The notes under the pieces were generated by a model. It was not told the DNA's origin, did no database searches, and was given only the letters and a program-made list of their open reading frames with translations. DNA of 16,964 nucleotides. Source: Dictyocoela muelleri. Taxonomy: Eukaryota > Microsporidia. Made by a program: the position numbers and the translations under genes. Positions within the stretch are counted from its first letter, which is position 1; every line of letters begins with the position of its first letter. The DNA is taken from contig SDVU01000227.1 in NCBI GenBank assembly GCA_016256075.1, positions 1-16,964 of the forward strand, given 5' to 3'. Positions 1-8,851 of the stretch are shown in pieces.

Positions 1-683
1 GTCTTTTGACGCAAAAATGTTCATACCCAAGAATATTTATACATAAAAATTCTTTTTTTGAAATAAATAAATTTAAAAATTAAATATAAAAATTATTAAA
101 AATTGTATTATTGATAATTAAAAAATAAAAAAAGAAAAAAAAAATTAAGATTAAAGTAAAAATTTTCAGAGCTCAGAACCTAGTAGGGGGTGGGCGCGTA
201 TAATTATATATTATTATGTATATTTAATATTTAATATTTAATATGTTAATAGCATTTATTATATGTCAATATTTTATATTATATGTTAATATTGATCTTT
301 TTAGAAAACTGGGTTTACCAACAGTTTCGTCACCCAAGAACATATAGATATGCTTTAATTAATATATAAACATCGAAACCTTCTGTTAGAAAAGGATAAT
401 GCATTTTTTTTACATTATTTAAAATATTTATATACATTTAAGATAATGTAGAAAATGCATTAACCTTTTCTACAAAAAAATTTAAATATGTTTTTATATT
501 TTAATATTTGATCATCTTATAGTTTTCAGTAGACTAACCCATTGTAAAGCCAAAAATTTGCCCTCATATGAAAAATGACACAAAAAAAATAAAAATAACA
601 TATTTTGTTTTTTTTTGTATATCTTTAAAACATTTTGTACAATATTTTAGAAGAGATAAATATAAAAGACCTATCGTTTGTAT
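1..683. other. A+T-rich DNA without a recognisable gene
   Basis: No reading frame here gives a recognisable protein on either strand. The stretch is mostly A/T runs with one short G-rich patch near 184-197. It holds one clear structure, the hairpin at 386-473 listed separately. It lies outside the proposed LTR boundary at 684, so it may be the DNA into which element B originally inserted. Confidence 0.6.
386..473. repeat. 88-bp imperfect hairpin (MITE-like)
   Basis: Two arms of about 33 bp face each other around a loop of about 22 bp. The left arm reads TAGAAAAGGATAATGCATTT and the reverse complement of the right arm reads TAGAAAAGGTTAATGCATTT, followed on both by a T-rich stretch and TACATTAT. 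No coding capacity and no clear target-site duplication are visible. It could be a small non-autonomous element or the remnant of an element end. Its parent family is not recognisable. Confidence 0.7.
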
Positions 684-913
684 AATGTCGTGTTCCGAGA
701 GTGGAACTTGACAAATGATGTGTCGTTTGTATATAGAGAGAACACGAAGCAGATTCTTTTTTTTATGAGATATGGTCATTTAATTCTAAATTTATTATGA
801 TGAGGTTTATAACGAGAATGTAAATGTAAACTTTTATAATTAAAATATTTTTGTCAAATATTATTTTTATTTAAAATAAATTTTTTCCTATAGTTATACT
901 GTAACATTTACGC

Positions 914-980
914 TACTGAATAGAGTGCAATTTCATGATATTTTGCTAAAAAAATAAAAAAATGCATTATATGCAGTTTA
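914..980. repeat. Subterminal hairpin, left end of Merlin-1
   Basis: The left arm begins TACTGAATAGAGTGCAATTT. The reverse complement of the right arm begins TAAACTGCATATAATGCATT, so both carry ACTG-ATA and GCA followed by a T-rich run. The arms meet at a short A/T-rich centre near 944-950. It mirrors the hairpin at the other end of the element. Confidence 0.6.
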
Positions 981-1389
981 CCTAAAATATATCTTATACT
1001 ACAATAAAAAACATAAAAGATCTAAAAATGCATACTCTATTACACGGGTTGATTATGTGTGAATATTTAAACAAAACAGCAGTATATATATATTATAAAC
1101 ATTTTTAGTTATTTCACTTAATTTACATATTATGTATAAAAAATAAATGTGTGATTAAGTTATAAAAACTGTAAATATATTCCTAAATATTTTTTTATTT
1201 ATTAATAAAACTTTTTATGCTATTTTTATAAAAATAAAACGAGGAAGCTCTAGTTTTAGATCAAAAAAAATTACATATATATATAATTCTTTTAAAAACT
1301 TACATATATTATCATATCTAACGCAACTTATTTTTTTATCTGTTTTTTAGGTGTGATCACCAATTTATATAAAAATCGTATGAATTTTC

Positions 1390-2068
1390 ATCTGAATTTA
1401 AAAATTTTCCTCTTAAAGATTATGATATTGTGTGTTTTCCGATAAAGATACGGTTTGTGGATAACTTGGAAATTTATCTGACTTAATCAAAGTACCGGGT
1501 TCGAGATTTTGACAAAGATATCTAGTAATAGGGGTAATTCTTCGGTCTTTTAACACAATCAAACATATTTCTCCAGTTTCTTCAGAGAAAACATTATTAC
1601 CAGAACCATATCTCGTATGCAATCATCTTCGGATACTGGGGATATGTCAAACGTCTTCTATTGCATGCAGTTTCGTTAATTCTAAAAGTATAACTCTCGT
1701 CGCCTATCCTTGTTGTTGTTTGTAAAAATATTTAGTTTTATTATGATAATATTTTTGATATAAGTCAAAAATTCTCACCTTGACCGCTCATAATTACAGC
1801 TTGGTTACTTGTAGCCCTAATGCGATAATGATAGCAGCAGCAAAGAATTAATGATATTTTTATTTTAGGCATATGTATACCAATACTTTATATTAAATAT
1901 AAACTTTTCCCACATTTCATTTTCCTACACCCGTAAATATAAGACCCTCATATCTTTTGTTTTTGTAAAGTTTCATCATTCTATTACAACATACACAGCT
2001 TTTTTATTGCTTAATAATCTCAAGCGAGAATCTAAATTTTACAGTAAAGCTTCATCGAAAGAAATCAT
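1390..2068 (-). pseudogene. Merlin/ISXO2-like transposase (Merlin-1), degraded
   Basis: Cut-and-paste DDE transposase of the Merlin family, the eukaryotic relatives of bacterial IS1016 and ISXO2. The family enzyme cuts at the inverted ends and inserts the element into new sites. The minus-strand reading begins near an ATG at 2068 (MISFDEALL). An N-terminal zinc ribbon follows: CMLC near 2000, then a CRKMKC-type pair near 1930. The catalytic core is best preserved at 1622-1413, where EETGEICLIVLKDRR is followed by PGTLIKSDKFPSYP, which holds the second catalytic aspartate (codon 1478-1476). The first catalytic aspartate appears replaced by asparagine in the motif NETACNRRR (codon 1677-1675), where Merlin-3 has DETVISRRR. 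Stops and frame changes separate the segments. The glutamate region past 1413 is not readable, so the enzyme is inactive. Confidence 0.75.
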
Positions 2069-2170
2069 TCGTCCTTATTTAGACTTTCAAATTTAATTTC
2101 TGTCATAAAGGACTCAATTTTAAAATTTATATTAGAAAGTAAAAACATATTACTTCAATTTTTTTGTGCT

Positions 2171-2237
2171 TTACTGCACAGAATCCAATTTTTAGATTTT
2201 TTAACAAAAAATCAAAAAATTGCTTTCTATGCAGTAA
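2171..2237. repeat. Subterminal hairpin, right end of Merlin-1
   Basis: Two 32-bp arms are separated by only three bases. The left arm starts TTACTGCACAGAATCCAATT and the reverse complement of the right arm starts TTACTGCATAGAAAGCAATT; both end in GATTTTTT. I count four mismatches in 32. The outer arm is the terminal inverted repeat of Merlin-1, and the inner arm is a second, inverted copy of it. Confidence 0.8.
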
Positions 2238-2419
2238 GATAATAAAACATTTATAACCATTCCGAAATCCTATAATCTTTGTGTTTCAAATGTAAAACAA
2301 AAATATCTAAAACAATACTATCCAATGACTTTAGAAACAATGATGTCGTTAAATCTATACACGACATTCTAACTCTTTTTTCAAAAAATTCGAAACACAT
2401 ATATTTTAGTATTTCTATC

Positions 2420-2506
2420 ATTTATTTATAAGGTTCTATTTTTTTCTCGATTTCTAAATGTTTTTGTTATAAAATAATTAAATAATTTTATAAGGTCCAT
2501 CATACA
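2420..2506 (-). pseudogene. Integrase tail of element B (far side of element A)
   Basis: On the minus strand just left of element A's 5' LTR, the motif DGPYKII can be read. This is the conserved C-terminal integrase signature of Ty3/gypsy elements, and element A has its own version, YYSPFTISKI, near 11012. The rest of B's integrase lies on the other side of element A and stops at 11517. This shows that A interrupted B within the integrase tail. The piece is a fossil and codes for nothing whole. Confidence 0.65.
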
Positions 2507-2890
2507 TGTCGTGTATGAGAATGACGACGAAGTTTTCAGTGTTTTTATAATTACTTGTTCATATTTAGATCTATGTTTTAAAATTATTGGTGTGAAATAT
2601 TGAGGTATATAACACATCTACAGTTTAAGATATATAACTGGTTCTCTTAAATAAGTATCTGATTGTATACTAAAAATATTTAAGAAAACAAAATTAAATA
2701 ACATGGTTAACAAGACATATTTACAAATATAAACAACAAATTATGTCTTAATAAAAATTATAAAAATAACTTCTGAAATTATCATTATCAAAGAAGTAAC
2801 AAATTTAAAAACAGTCAATTTTCTAGACCACAGATATTCTAACTTATTATAGACATTTTATAAGGCATGTTCCACTGCCGGAACATGACA
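2507..2890 (+). repeat. 5' LTR of element A
   Basis: This 384-bp repeat matches 11135-11516 in the same orientation at about 85% by eye. The conserved blocks include TTTTAAAATTATTGGTGT, ACTGGTTCTCTTAAATAAGT and AAAGAAGTAACAAATTTA. It starts TGTC and ends GACA. The last 22 bases form a short palindrome, TGTTCC and GGAACA around a short spacer. Palindromic LTR termini are also known in yeast Ty3. The exact 5' limit could be 2512 instead of 2507. No obvious primer-binding site follows. Confidence 0.85.
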
Positions 2891-3084
2891 TGAACAATTC
2901 ATCTGTCCAAAGGCCTTTTACATACAAAGGCAATTTTAAAAAAAAATATTCAATATGCTACTAGCTGATATGGATATAAAAACATCTATTGAAATTGAAA
3001 TCTTAGAAAAAGTAGAATTACAAACCGTAACTTCTGGTCAACGAAATAAAAGAATTAGTAGATAATAATAAGTATTCTAAAAAC
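2891..3084 (+). pseudogene. Leader and possible gag start of element A
   Basis: This lies between the 5' LTR and the Merlin-2 insertion. A short open stretch from an ATG near 2956 (MLLADMDIKTSIEIEILEKV) is a candidate for the start of gag, but it has no diagnostic motif. It ends shortly before the left end of Merlin-2, and gag-like sequence resumes right after Merlin-2 at 5288. Confidence 0.4.
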
Positions 3085-3194
3085 GGCACAGCTGCATAGA
3101 ATTCACTTAATTTTTACAAATACTTTTAATTACTAAATGTGAGTTCTATACTGAAAGGCTAATAAAAAAATAAAAAAAATAAACGAATCCTTAA

Positions 3195-4103
3195 ATGATA
3201 GAAATTAAAATACCAGAGAACTTCGATTACATTGGCAAGATTCTTTATGACATTGAATATGTAGTAAACTTTTTAGTCCGCAAAAATCTCATTCTTTCTA
3301 CCCGTTTTTGCAAATGTAAAAAGGTAATGAAAATTAAAATATAAAAAAAATCACGAAGATCATTGTTATGCTTGTACTTCTGCCACCTGTAAAAAAAGGA
3401 TTCTTATTTAAAAACGCAAAATTTTACTCACAAAATATGAATAACTTACTACATAAGATCATTATTTTCTTCTGTTTAGTTTGATAATTTTCAATCTACT
3501 TTCGTAGGTTATATATGTGAGCACACATATATCGAAATTAAAAAAAAAATAATACTTATAGTTGAAAAAGAAATTAAAACACATCGTGGAATGTTAGGTG
3601 GAGTTGGGTAAAGAATTCAGGTCCTTGATCCTCATATTTTTAGGGGTATGATCATAGAAAAATCTTCATAAACACCTAAAGATTTTAAAAAAACGCAGTG
3701 AATTGTTGGAATGATCGAGGAGTCAGATGGAACACCAAACATAATCATACTTCTACCGGATAGAACAATAAAGACTATGGAAGAAATTTTTAGAAAAAAA
3801 ACGTTCATCCTGGTAAAATTATAATACTGACGATTATCCTTCATTTCTAAAAGCAGTTGAAAATTCAAAATGTACTCATTTTTTAATAAAAATTCTCAAG
3901 GGTTTACAAATTGTGATGTAAAACATACTAACCTTATTGAAAATCTATGGACGCATCTAAAAACTGAATATCGAACCAAAATATGTAATGATCAATATTA
4001 TGGAAGATTTCATTACTGAATTTTCGTGTAGAAAAATTTATCTTCAATATAAGACAAAAATTCTGGCTCTTGTTCCTTATTCGGTCTATATTAAAAAAAA
4101 AGT
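3195..4103 (+). pseudogene. Merlin/ISXO2-like transposase (Merlin-2), degraded
   Basis: DDE transposase of the Merlin family. It starts at an ATG at 3195 (MIEIKIPENFDYIGKILYDI) and is followed by a zinc-ribbon half, FCKCKKVM, near 3309. A second cysteine cluster, CYACTSATCKKR, lies near 3370 in another frame. The core reads GMIEESDGTPNIIIL with LPDRTIKTMEEIFRK near 3700-3800. Next come TDDYPSF, with the second catalytic aspartate at 3829-3834, and HTNLIENLWTHLK, with the catalytic glutamate at 3939-3941. The first aspartate near 3580 cannot be made out. Several in-frame stops and frame changes make it inactive. Its C-terminal end runs into the left copy of the 19-bp repeat that flanks Merlin-3. 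Confidence 0.8.
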
Positions 4104-5157
4104 TGACCGAATTCCGAACAAAAGCAAAAAAAAATAACCCCATATGGTTATTGCTTTTGACTCTGAAATTTTTGTAAATATTGAAAAAACAATGATTTTT
4201 TGTATTGAAAATGATATATTGAAAAATAAAATAAATTGCTTAGTCTGTGGATCTTTTATGTTATTAAAATTTATAAAGAACGAGGGAAGGAACGTTAATT
4301 GTATAGATGTAAAAACAGCAAATGCCAAAAAAAGATATCTGTTTTCAATACAAATATCCCAATAAACATTTATTTATTTTTAATTTATTGTTTATTAATT
4401 AATCTCAATTACTCTCAAATAATATGTATGTGCTCTAATATAACTAATGAAACCATATTCAATGCAAAAAAAAAATTAAGAATGACATTTATAATAATAA
4501 ACGCAAGATAAAAATTCTTTTGGGTGGAATAAATAGATCAGTTGAAGCAGATGAGACTGTAATTTCAAGAAGAAGAGTTATTAGAAACCCCACAAACATT
4601 TATGATTCGATTAAAGATACAATTTGGGCTTTGGGGCAATCGATGATTCACCAGAAAAAAAATTCATTATAAAACGAGTAGAAAATAGAAAGAACCAGCA
4701 CTAACAAATGCTCTTGAAGGTAAAATTGGTGTATGTTCTAGGCTTTGCACAGATAAGCATCCTTCATACCCTAGTGTTTGAGAAATTTTATGTTTAAAAC
4801 ATAAATTTGTGAACCACTCTGAAGGATTTATAAATGATGAAGTATACATACTAATGATATCGAAGAATTTTGGGCATATTTAAATGGGAAATGCAAAAAA
4901 ACAGCATGGAATAAAACGTGAAAATATTCATACTTGGCTTGAAGAATTCAGTTTTAGAAAATATTTTTAAACAATTATAATAATGAATCAGTTTCAAAGG
5001 TTTTTAAAATGGTATTAAAAGAGTTTTTCAGATAATTTATTAAAATATTAAATAATTTTTTTTTTAATCTTATAATTTTTTATTTTTTGGGGTTACTGGA
5101 TTTTTGTTTTTTTTTGTTTAAAGGTAGGTACCTTGGCCTTGACCGAATTCCGAACAA
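4103..5157 (+). mobile_element. Merlin-3: Merlin/ISXO2-like DNA transposon nested in Merlin-2
   Basis: A block of about 1.05 kb with its own Merlin transposase is bounded by a perfect 19-bp direct repeat, TTGACCGAATTCCGAACAA, at 4103-4121 and 5139-5157. Just inside, TAACCCCA (4135-4142) and TGGGGTTA (5088-5095) face each other, next to A-rich/T-rich tracts. A 19-bp duplication is longer than the usual 8-9 bp for Merlin, so the outermost ends are not resolved. It interrupts the end of the Merlin-2 coding region and is therefore younger than Merlin-2. Confidence 0.7.
4144..4980 (+). pseudogene. Merlin/ISXO2-like transposase (Merlin-3), near full length but disrupted
   Basis: This is the best preserved of the three Merlin transposases. 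The N-terminal zinc ribbon is split over two frames: CLVCGSF in the frame starting at 4144 (ends 4365), then YRCKNSKCQKKISVF in the frame of 4299-4511. A helix-turn-helix-like segment follows (IPINIYLFLIYCLL). The DDE core shows ADETVISRRRVIRNP with the first aspartate at 4550-4552. CTDKHPSYPSV near 4746 holds the second aspartate, and TNDIEEFWAYLNG near 4850 holds the glutamate. The catalytic residues are therefore present as codons, but at least three frame changes and some stops separate them. It is not functional as it stands and is younger than its host element. Confidence 0.8.
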
Positions 5158-5287
5158 GACCTAGAATTCTTGTAATAAAAACTTTCTTCAGACTTTTAGT
5201 TGCTTTTAGTAAAGAGAAAAAAAATGTTTGCATTTTTTTTAAAAAATTTATAAGATATTTTTAAAGTGAGTTTCATGCAGTTGTGCC

Positions 5288-5830
5288 CCAAAAACGGTTT
5301 TACGGCAATTATTCGGCATTATTATCTGATGAATACAAAGACAAAATTAAAAATAGTAAAGATTCAAATAAAGCTTTGAATAATATTATGAAAATACGAT
5401 ATAATAAAGATATGCAAAACGACTTCAGAGTAAGCTTTTAAAAATAAAGCAAGAATATTTTTTTACAATAGATGTAGATTTTTACGAGTTAAGCCGTATT
5501 AAAAACGAAATTCTAAATGAAATAATTTGTTCTCTAAAGAAAGCGAAATTCTATTAGAATCAAATTTTTTTTCGAAAATCTAAGCAAATGAAATACGTAT
5601 AAAGAACGTGAAGTTCGTAAAAATGGCTAGAAGAAATATTAAGATACATAAGACACATTGAGGAGGGAACATTTTCTAACAGAGAAATTATAACAATAAA
5701 AAACTAAATAATCACTATAAATTACCTGATGTTATAAGGAATTTTTATAATAAATATTGCACATATCATAAATTAAATTCACAATAGACAAAAGAATGTA
5801 GATCACTTGATAAAAAATAAAAATTTGGAT
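5288..5830 (+). pseudogene. Gag-like region of element A
   Basis: The reading resumes after Merlin-2 with a lysine-rich stretch (SALLSDEYKDKIKNSKDSNK, then ALNNIMKIRYNKDMQNDF). It ends with a zinc-knuckle-like motif near 5757-5800, in which CTYHKLNS is followed by KEC. That resembles the gag knuckle of Ty3/gypsy elements. In the family, gag forms the particle shell and binds the RNA. The fragment is broken and inactive. Confidence 0.55.
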
Positions 5831-5989
5831 AATAAAAAAACCTTCATGATAAATACCCATGAACTCGAAAAGTCAGATTCAATCTATTTTTAAGGTCAAA
5901 TAAACGGTCTAAAAAATTAAATGTATTTTAAACAAATGTTCTACCCACTCAATTTTTAATTCTGAAATGTGTAATAAAAAAATTTAGAA

Positions 5990-7550
5990 AGCGAATTTTC
6001 TAAAATTATTCTAAAAACTGCATCAAATGATATCATAGAATCTCATGAAATCGTTAAACCCAGATAAAATTTATATAAAACAAAAATGCACTTTACAATA
6101 TTGTTTTTCATGTAATTACAAATCTTCCTATTGACTTAATTACGGAAATAAGTTTCTGATAAACAACAAAGCCAATATATCATTAATTCATAATACTTTA
6201 GAATTATTCGGTTTTACATTCATTTTAACTCTAATCAATTCTATTATGATAACACTAACATTCTTTTAAACTTAAAAACAACTAAAATACAGAGAGAAAT
6301 AAGTAAGATTATAGATGGCGATTATTTAGGGAATTTAAATCTGAAAAAAATGAGATACATTCAATTAGCGAACCCATTTCTGTTAAAAAACAACATTCAG
6401 TACCATTTTTATTTTATGATAAAGCAAAAAGCCATTTAAATTACCTTTTAGTAAATATTATGATACAAAGATCAAATTCCCACTTTCGCTCAATAGCGTT
6501 CTTTATTTCCAAAAAGAATGGAAATTTACGATTTTAGTCGATTATAGCAATTTTAACAAATTTGTAATTAAGGAAATTTTTCCTTCCAAATTTACATGAA
6601 TGTCTTATAGATTTATTAAATCAATTATTTTCAGCACAATAGATCTAAATATGGGATATCATCAGATTCCTATGCATGAAAATTCAATTAAATATACAAG
6701 TTTTTATGATATTAAATGAACAATATGAATATTAAAGAAATCGATTCGTACTTACGAATGTCCCTCGATTTTTTCAGAGAATTATACATAGATTATTAAT
6801 GACTTAAATAATGTTAAAGTTAATTTAGATAATATTTTGATTCATATCACAAAACTAGAAGATCATGAAACCTCTGATTTTTTAGGTATGCAGAAGACTA
6901 TATGATGAAGGATTGTGTATTAATCTAGAAAAATCACAATTTTAAAAAGAAAAAATTAGATATCTCAGTCATTATATCTCATCTCAAGGCTATTTTCTTC
7001 GTGTTGATAAATTAGAGTTATATAGAAAAATAAAAATTCCTATAACAATGCAACAATTACAGGAGCTTATAACGACTCTCATCTGGATCCGACCATTCAT
7101 AAATAAATTAATCAACAAAATTTTATTTTTAACAAAAAATAAATGATAATTTGACTAGTATATAATGGGATTCTTGCAATACGATCTAAACTTAAAGATA
7201 TTTTCGATGAAATCGTTTTACAGAAATTATCATACCCTGACTTTTACAAACATGTTTTACATTGAAACTGACCATGTGATCGGGAATAGAAAGTATTGTT
7301 TATCAAAACATGAAATTTTAAGATTATATAGTTATAAATAAAATGAACCCAAAAAAAAATTATTCAATTGTCGAATAAGAATCTCATGCAATATATAGAA
7401 CTATTTTTAGATTCAGATCAATTTTATTTTATGTTAAAATTATTATCAAAACTGATAACCGAAAGCCCGTTTTCATGGCAAAAAATCCTACATCTAGAAT
7501 CAATAGATGGAAGCAATAATTAAACCAATACTCAATAATATTTCGCTTTT
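5990..7550 (+). pseudogene. Protease, reverse transcriptase and RNase H of element A (fossil pol)
   Basis: A protease-like segment near 6170 shows ANISLIHNT, matching the region after the active-site DTG of retroelement proteases. Reverse transcriptase is clear: STIDLNMGYHQIPM near 6640, NVKVNLDNILIH at the catalytic-loop position near 6820, and a downstream block beginning IRYLSHYISSQGY near 6955. RNase H follows, with NYSIVE near 7363 and IKTDNRKPV near 7450. In the family these parts copy the RNA into DNA. The region is broken in several places and is inactive. Confidence 0.85.
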
Positions 7551-7599
7551 TTTAACCTAAAAATAAGTGACAGATTTTATGCCAAGAATATTTATAAAA

Positions 7600-7921
7600 A
7601 ATGTATAAAAATTCTAATTTACAAATGACATATATATTTTAAAGAAACGAGTTGAATTGGGTCATCCCGGGGCTTTGAAAACCTATAAAACCTTAAATCT
7701 TAAACTTGGCATGCAAATTAAATTAAAAGTTGTGGTGAAAGCATTAAAACAGTGTATTGATTGTAGACGAAATGTTGAAGATAAAATTATATATTTTAAA
7801 AAAAAGGCGTTGTAGAAATAAAGTATCCATTAGAAAAAAATATCTAGTGATATAATTGTTCCATTCCCAACAACAATTTTCAACAAAATCCATATTATGA
7901 AAAATTTTTCTTATTAACAAT
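7600..7921 (+). pseudogene. Integrase of element A, N-terminal part
   Basis: The zinc-binding (HHCC-type) domain is visible as ELGHPGALKTYKTLN followed by KQCIDCRR near 7650-7770. The beginning of the catalytic core follows. The core is cut at 7921 by the Ginger-like insertion and continues at 10471 on the other side. Broken and inactive. Confidence 0.75.
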
Positions 7922-8185
7922 TTTTGCATATCAATATGTTCCCCTTAACAAAAATGCACCCTTTTTTTATTTAAATTTGAATTAAAAATTTAATCAAGAA
8001 AATTTTGAATATCAAATTATAAAGGTACCATTTCGAACAAAAACGTCCCCCTCTAATAAAAATTTTAAAATTGATTTTTCTAATTTTTAATTTGATATTA
8101 AATTCGCGATTCGCCACACCCTAATCAAAATTTCCCTAAATTTTTGTAAATAAATTTTACAAAAAATTGATAAAAAAAAATAATT
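7922..8185 (+). repeat. Left terminal inverted repeat of the Ginger-like element
   Basis: It aligns with the reverse complement of 10188-10465 throughout. Shared blocks include TAATCAAGAAAATTTT, ATCAAATTAT-AAGGTA and TTTGATATTAAAT. It carries diverged copies of the subterminal motif at 7947-7961 (AACAAAAATGCACCC), 8036-8051 (GAACAAAAACGTCCCC) and 8121-8136 (CTAATCAAAATTTCCC). Confidence 0.8.
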
Positions 8186-8851
8186 ATGAAATTTAATTGA
8201 ATTTAAAAGTAATTTTAATTTATTTTTTTTTCGAATATTTTGTGTTTAATAAGATATTTTGTCAAATCGAAATTAATTATTACTTTACTATTTTTACTTT
8301 ATTCTATTTACTTTATTCTTTTTACTTTATTCTTTTTACTTTATTATTTTGGCCTTTTTATTTATACTTTTATATTTTGGCCTAATTCTTTTGACCTCAG
8401 TTCTCAATATTTTTTAAGATTGTTATACAGGATAATAAAACACTGGCTATACACATAACACTGGGTTTATTTCTTGCATGCCTTTATCATGTATTTTTGT
8501 TTAATACTCTCGTTATTTAACTATCTATTATTGTTTTTTTATGCCTGTTTTGTTTTCCGTTAGACATACACCTTAGATAGCTTCTATCATTAATTGTCCT
8601 ATTTGGCAAGTCATTACAAGTATTCTCTGTCATTTCAATTAAATAAACCGATAATAGTAATAGAGTGCTTAATTATGCTTTTACCTCGTCTATTAATGAA
8701 ATTAGCAACAGCATTTCTATTTTTAAATCAGTATATATGTTATAAGCACCTGGTTATTAGACTTTATTTTTTATTTACTGTCTTTATGCATCAATTATTG
8801 ATGAAAATGTTTATTTATAATTAAAATTCGAAGGAAACCCATGAAAAAAAA
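8186..8851 (+). other. Spacer of the Ginger-like element, no recognised gene
   Basis: This stretch holds a short tandem repeat at about 8281-8350 (unit TTTTTACTTTATTC, about five copies) and T-rich sequence. An open stretch of 76 codons at 8594-8824 is hydrophobic (for example LIMLLPRLLMKLATAFLFLN) but matches no family I recognise. In sequence this A+T-rich such a stretch can arise by chance. It precedes the transposase by about 30 bp. Confidence 0.4.

Larger units (their letters stand above)
892..2258 (-). mobile_element. Merlin-1: Merlin/ISXO2-like DNA transposon
   Basis: This is a DNA transposon of about 1.37 kb with a degraded transposase on the minus strand and inverted ends. The clearest inverted match is TACTGAATAGAGTGCAATTT at 914 against TACTGCATAGAAAGCAATTT read inward from 2236. 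The similarity extends outward to AGTTATA at 892 and GGTTATA ending at 2258. The flanking 8-mers TTTCCTAT and ATTCCGAA agree at 5 of 8 positions, compatible with a decayed 8-bp Merlin-type duplication. Each end also carries a subterminal hairpin (914-980 and 2171-2237). It is inserted in the probable LTR of element B. Confidence 0.7.
684..2368 (-). repeat. Probable 3' LTR of element B, split by Merlin-1
   Basis: On the minus strand this starts at 2368 with TGTCGTGTAT, the same ten bases that start the 5' LTR of element A at 2507. Its other end (707-684, minus) matches the last 24 bases of A's LTR with about four differences (shared core GTTCCACT and GGAACA, ending GACA). Removing the Merlin-1 insertion (892-2258) leaves about 318 bp, a little shorter than the LTRs of A at about 383 bp. 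Similarity in between is weak but visible, for example around TTTAGAT and TGTTTTA. No second LTR of B is present to confirm the limits. Confidence 0.55.
3085..5287 (+). mobile_element. Merlin-2: Merlin/ISXO2-like DNA transposon with intact-looking ends
   Basis: The terminal inverted repeats are GGCACAGCTGCATAGAATTC from 3085 and GGCACAACTGCATGAAACTC read inward from 5287. I count 20 of 24 matching bases. The flanking 8-mers CTAAAAAC (3077-3084) and CCAAAAAC (5288-5295) differ at one base, as expected for the 8-9 bp target duplication of the Merlin family. It is inserted in the leader/gag region of element A and is itself interrupted by Merlin-3, so its own length is about 1.15 kb. The transposase inside is degraded. 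Confidence 0.85.

Noticed and set aside
20-55. 15-base match CCAAGAATATTTATA shared with 7582-7596 of element A
   Set aside because: It is too short in this A+T-rich sequence to claim a second copy, and the flanking sequence does not align.
564-779. 71-codon open stretch on the minus strand
   Set aside because: It overlaps the palindromic end of the probable LTR of element B, has no recognisable domain, and its hydrophobic end comes from a T-rich run.
3632-4328. Several minus-strand open stretches rich in Phe and Ile (3632-3868, 3934-4143, 4086-4328)
   Set aside because: They lie opposite the plus-strand Merlin-2 and Merlin-3 transposase sequence, which shows family motifs. The minus-strand translations show none.
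8197-8458. Two overlapping hydrophobic open stretches resembling membrane proteins
   Set aside because: They are translations of the T-rich TTTTTACTTTATTC tandem repeat inside the Ginger-like element, and low complexity explains their hydrophobicity.
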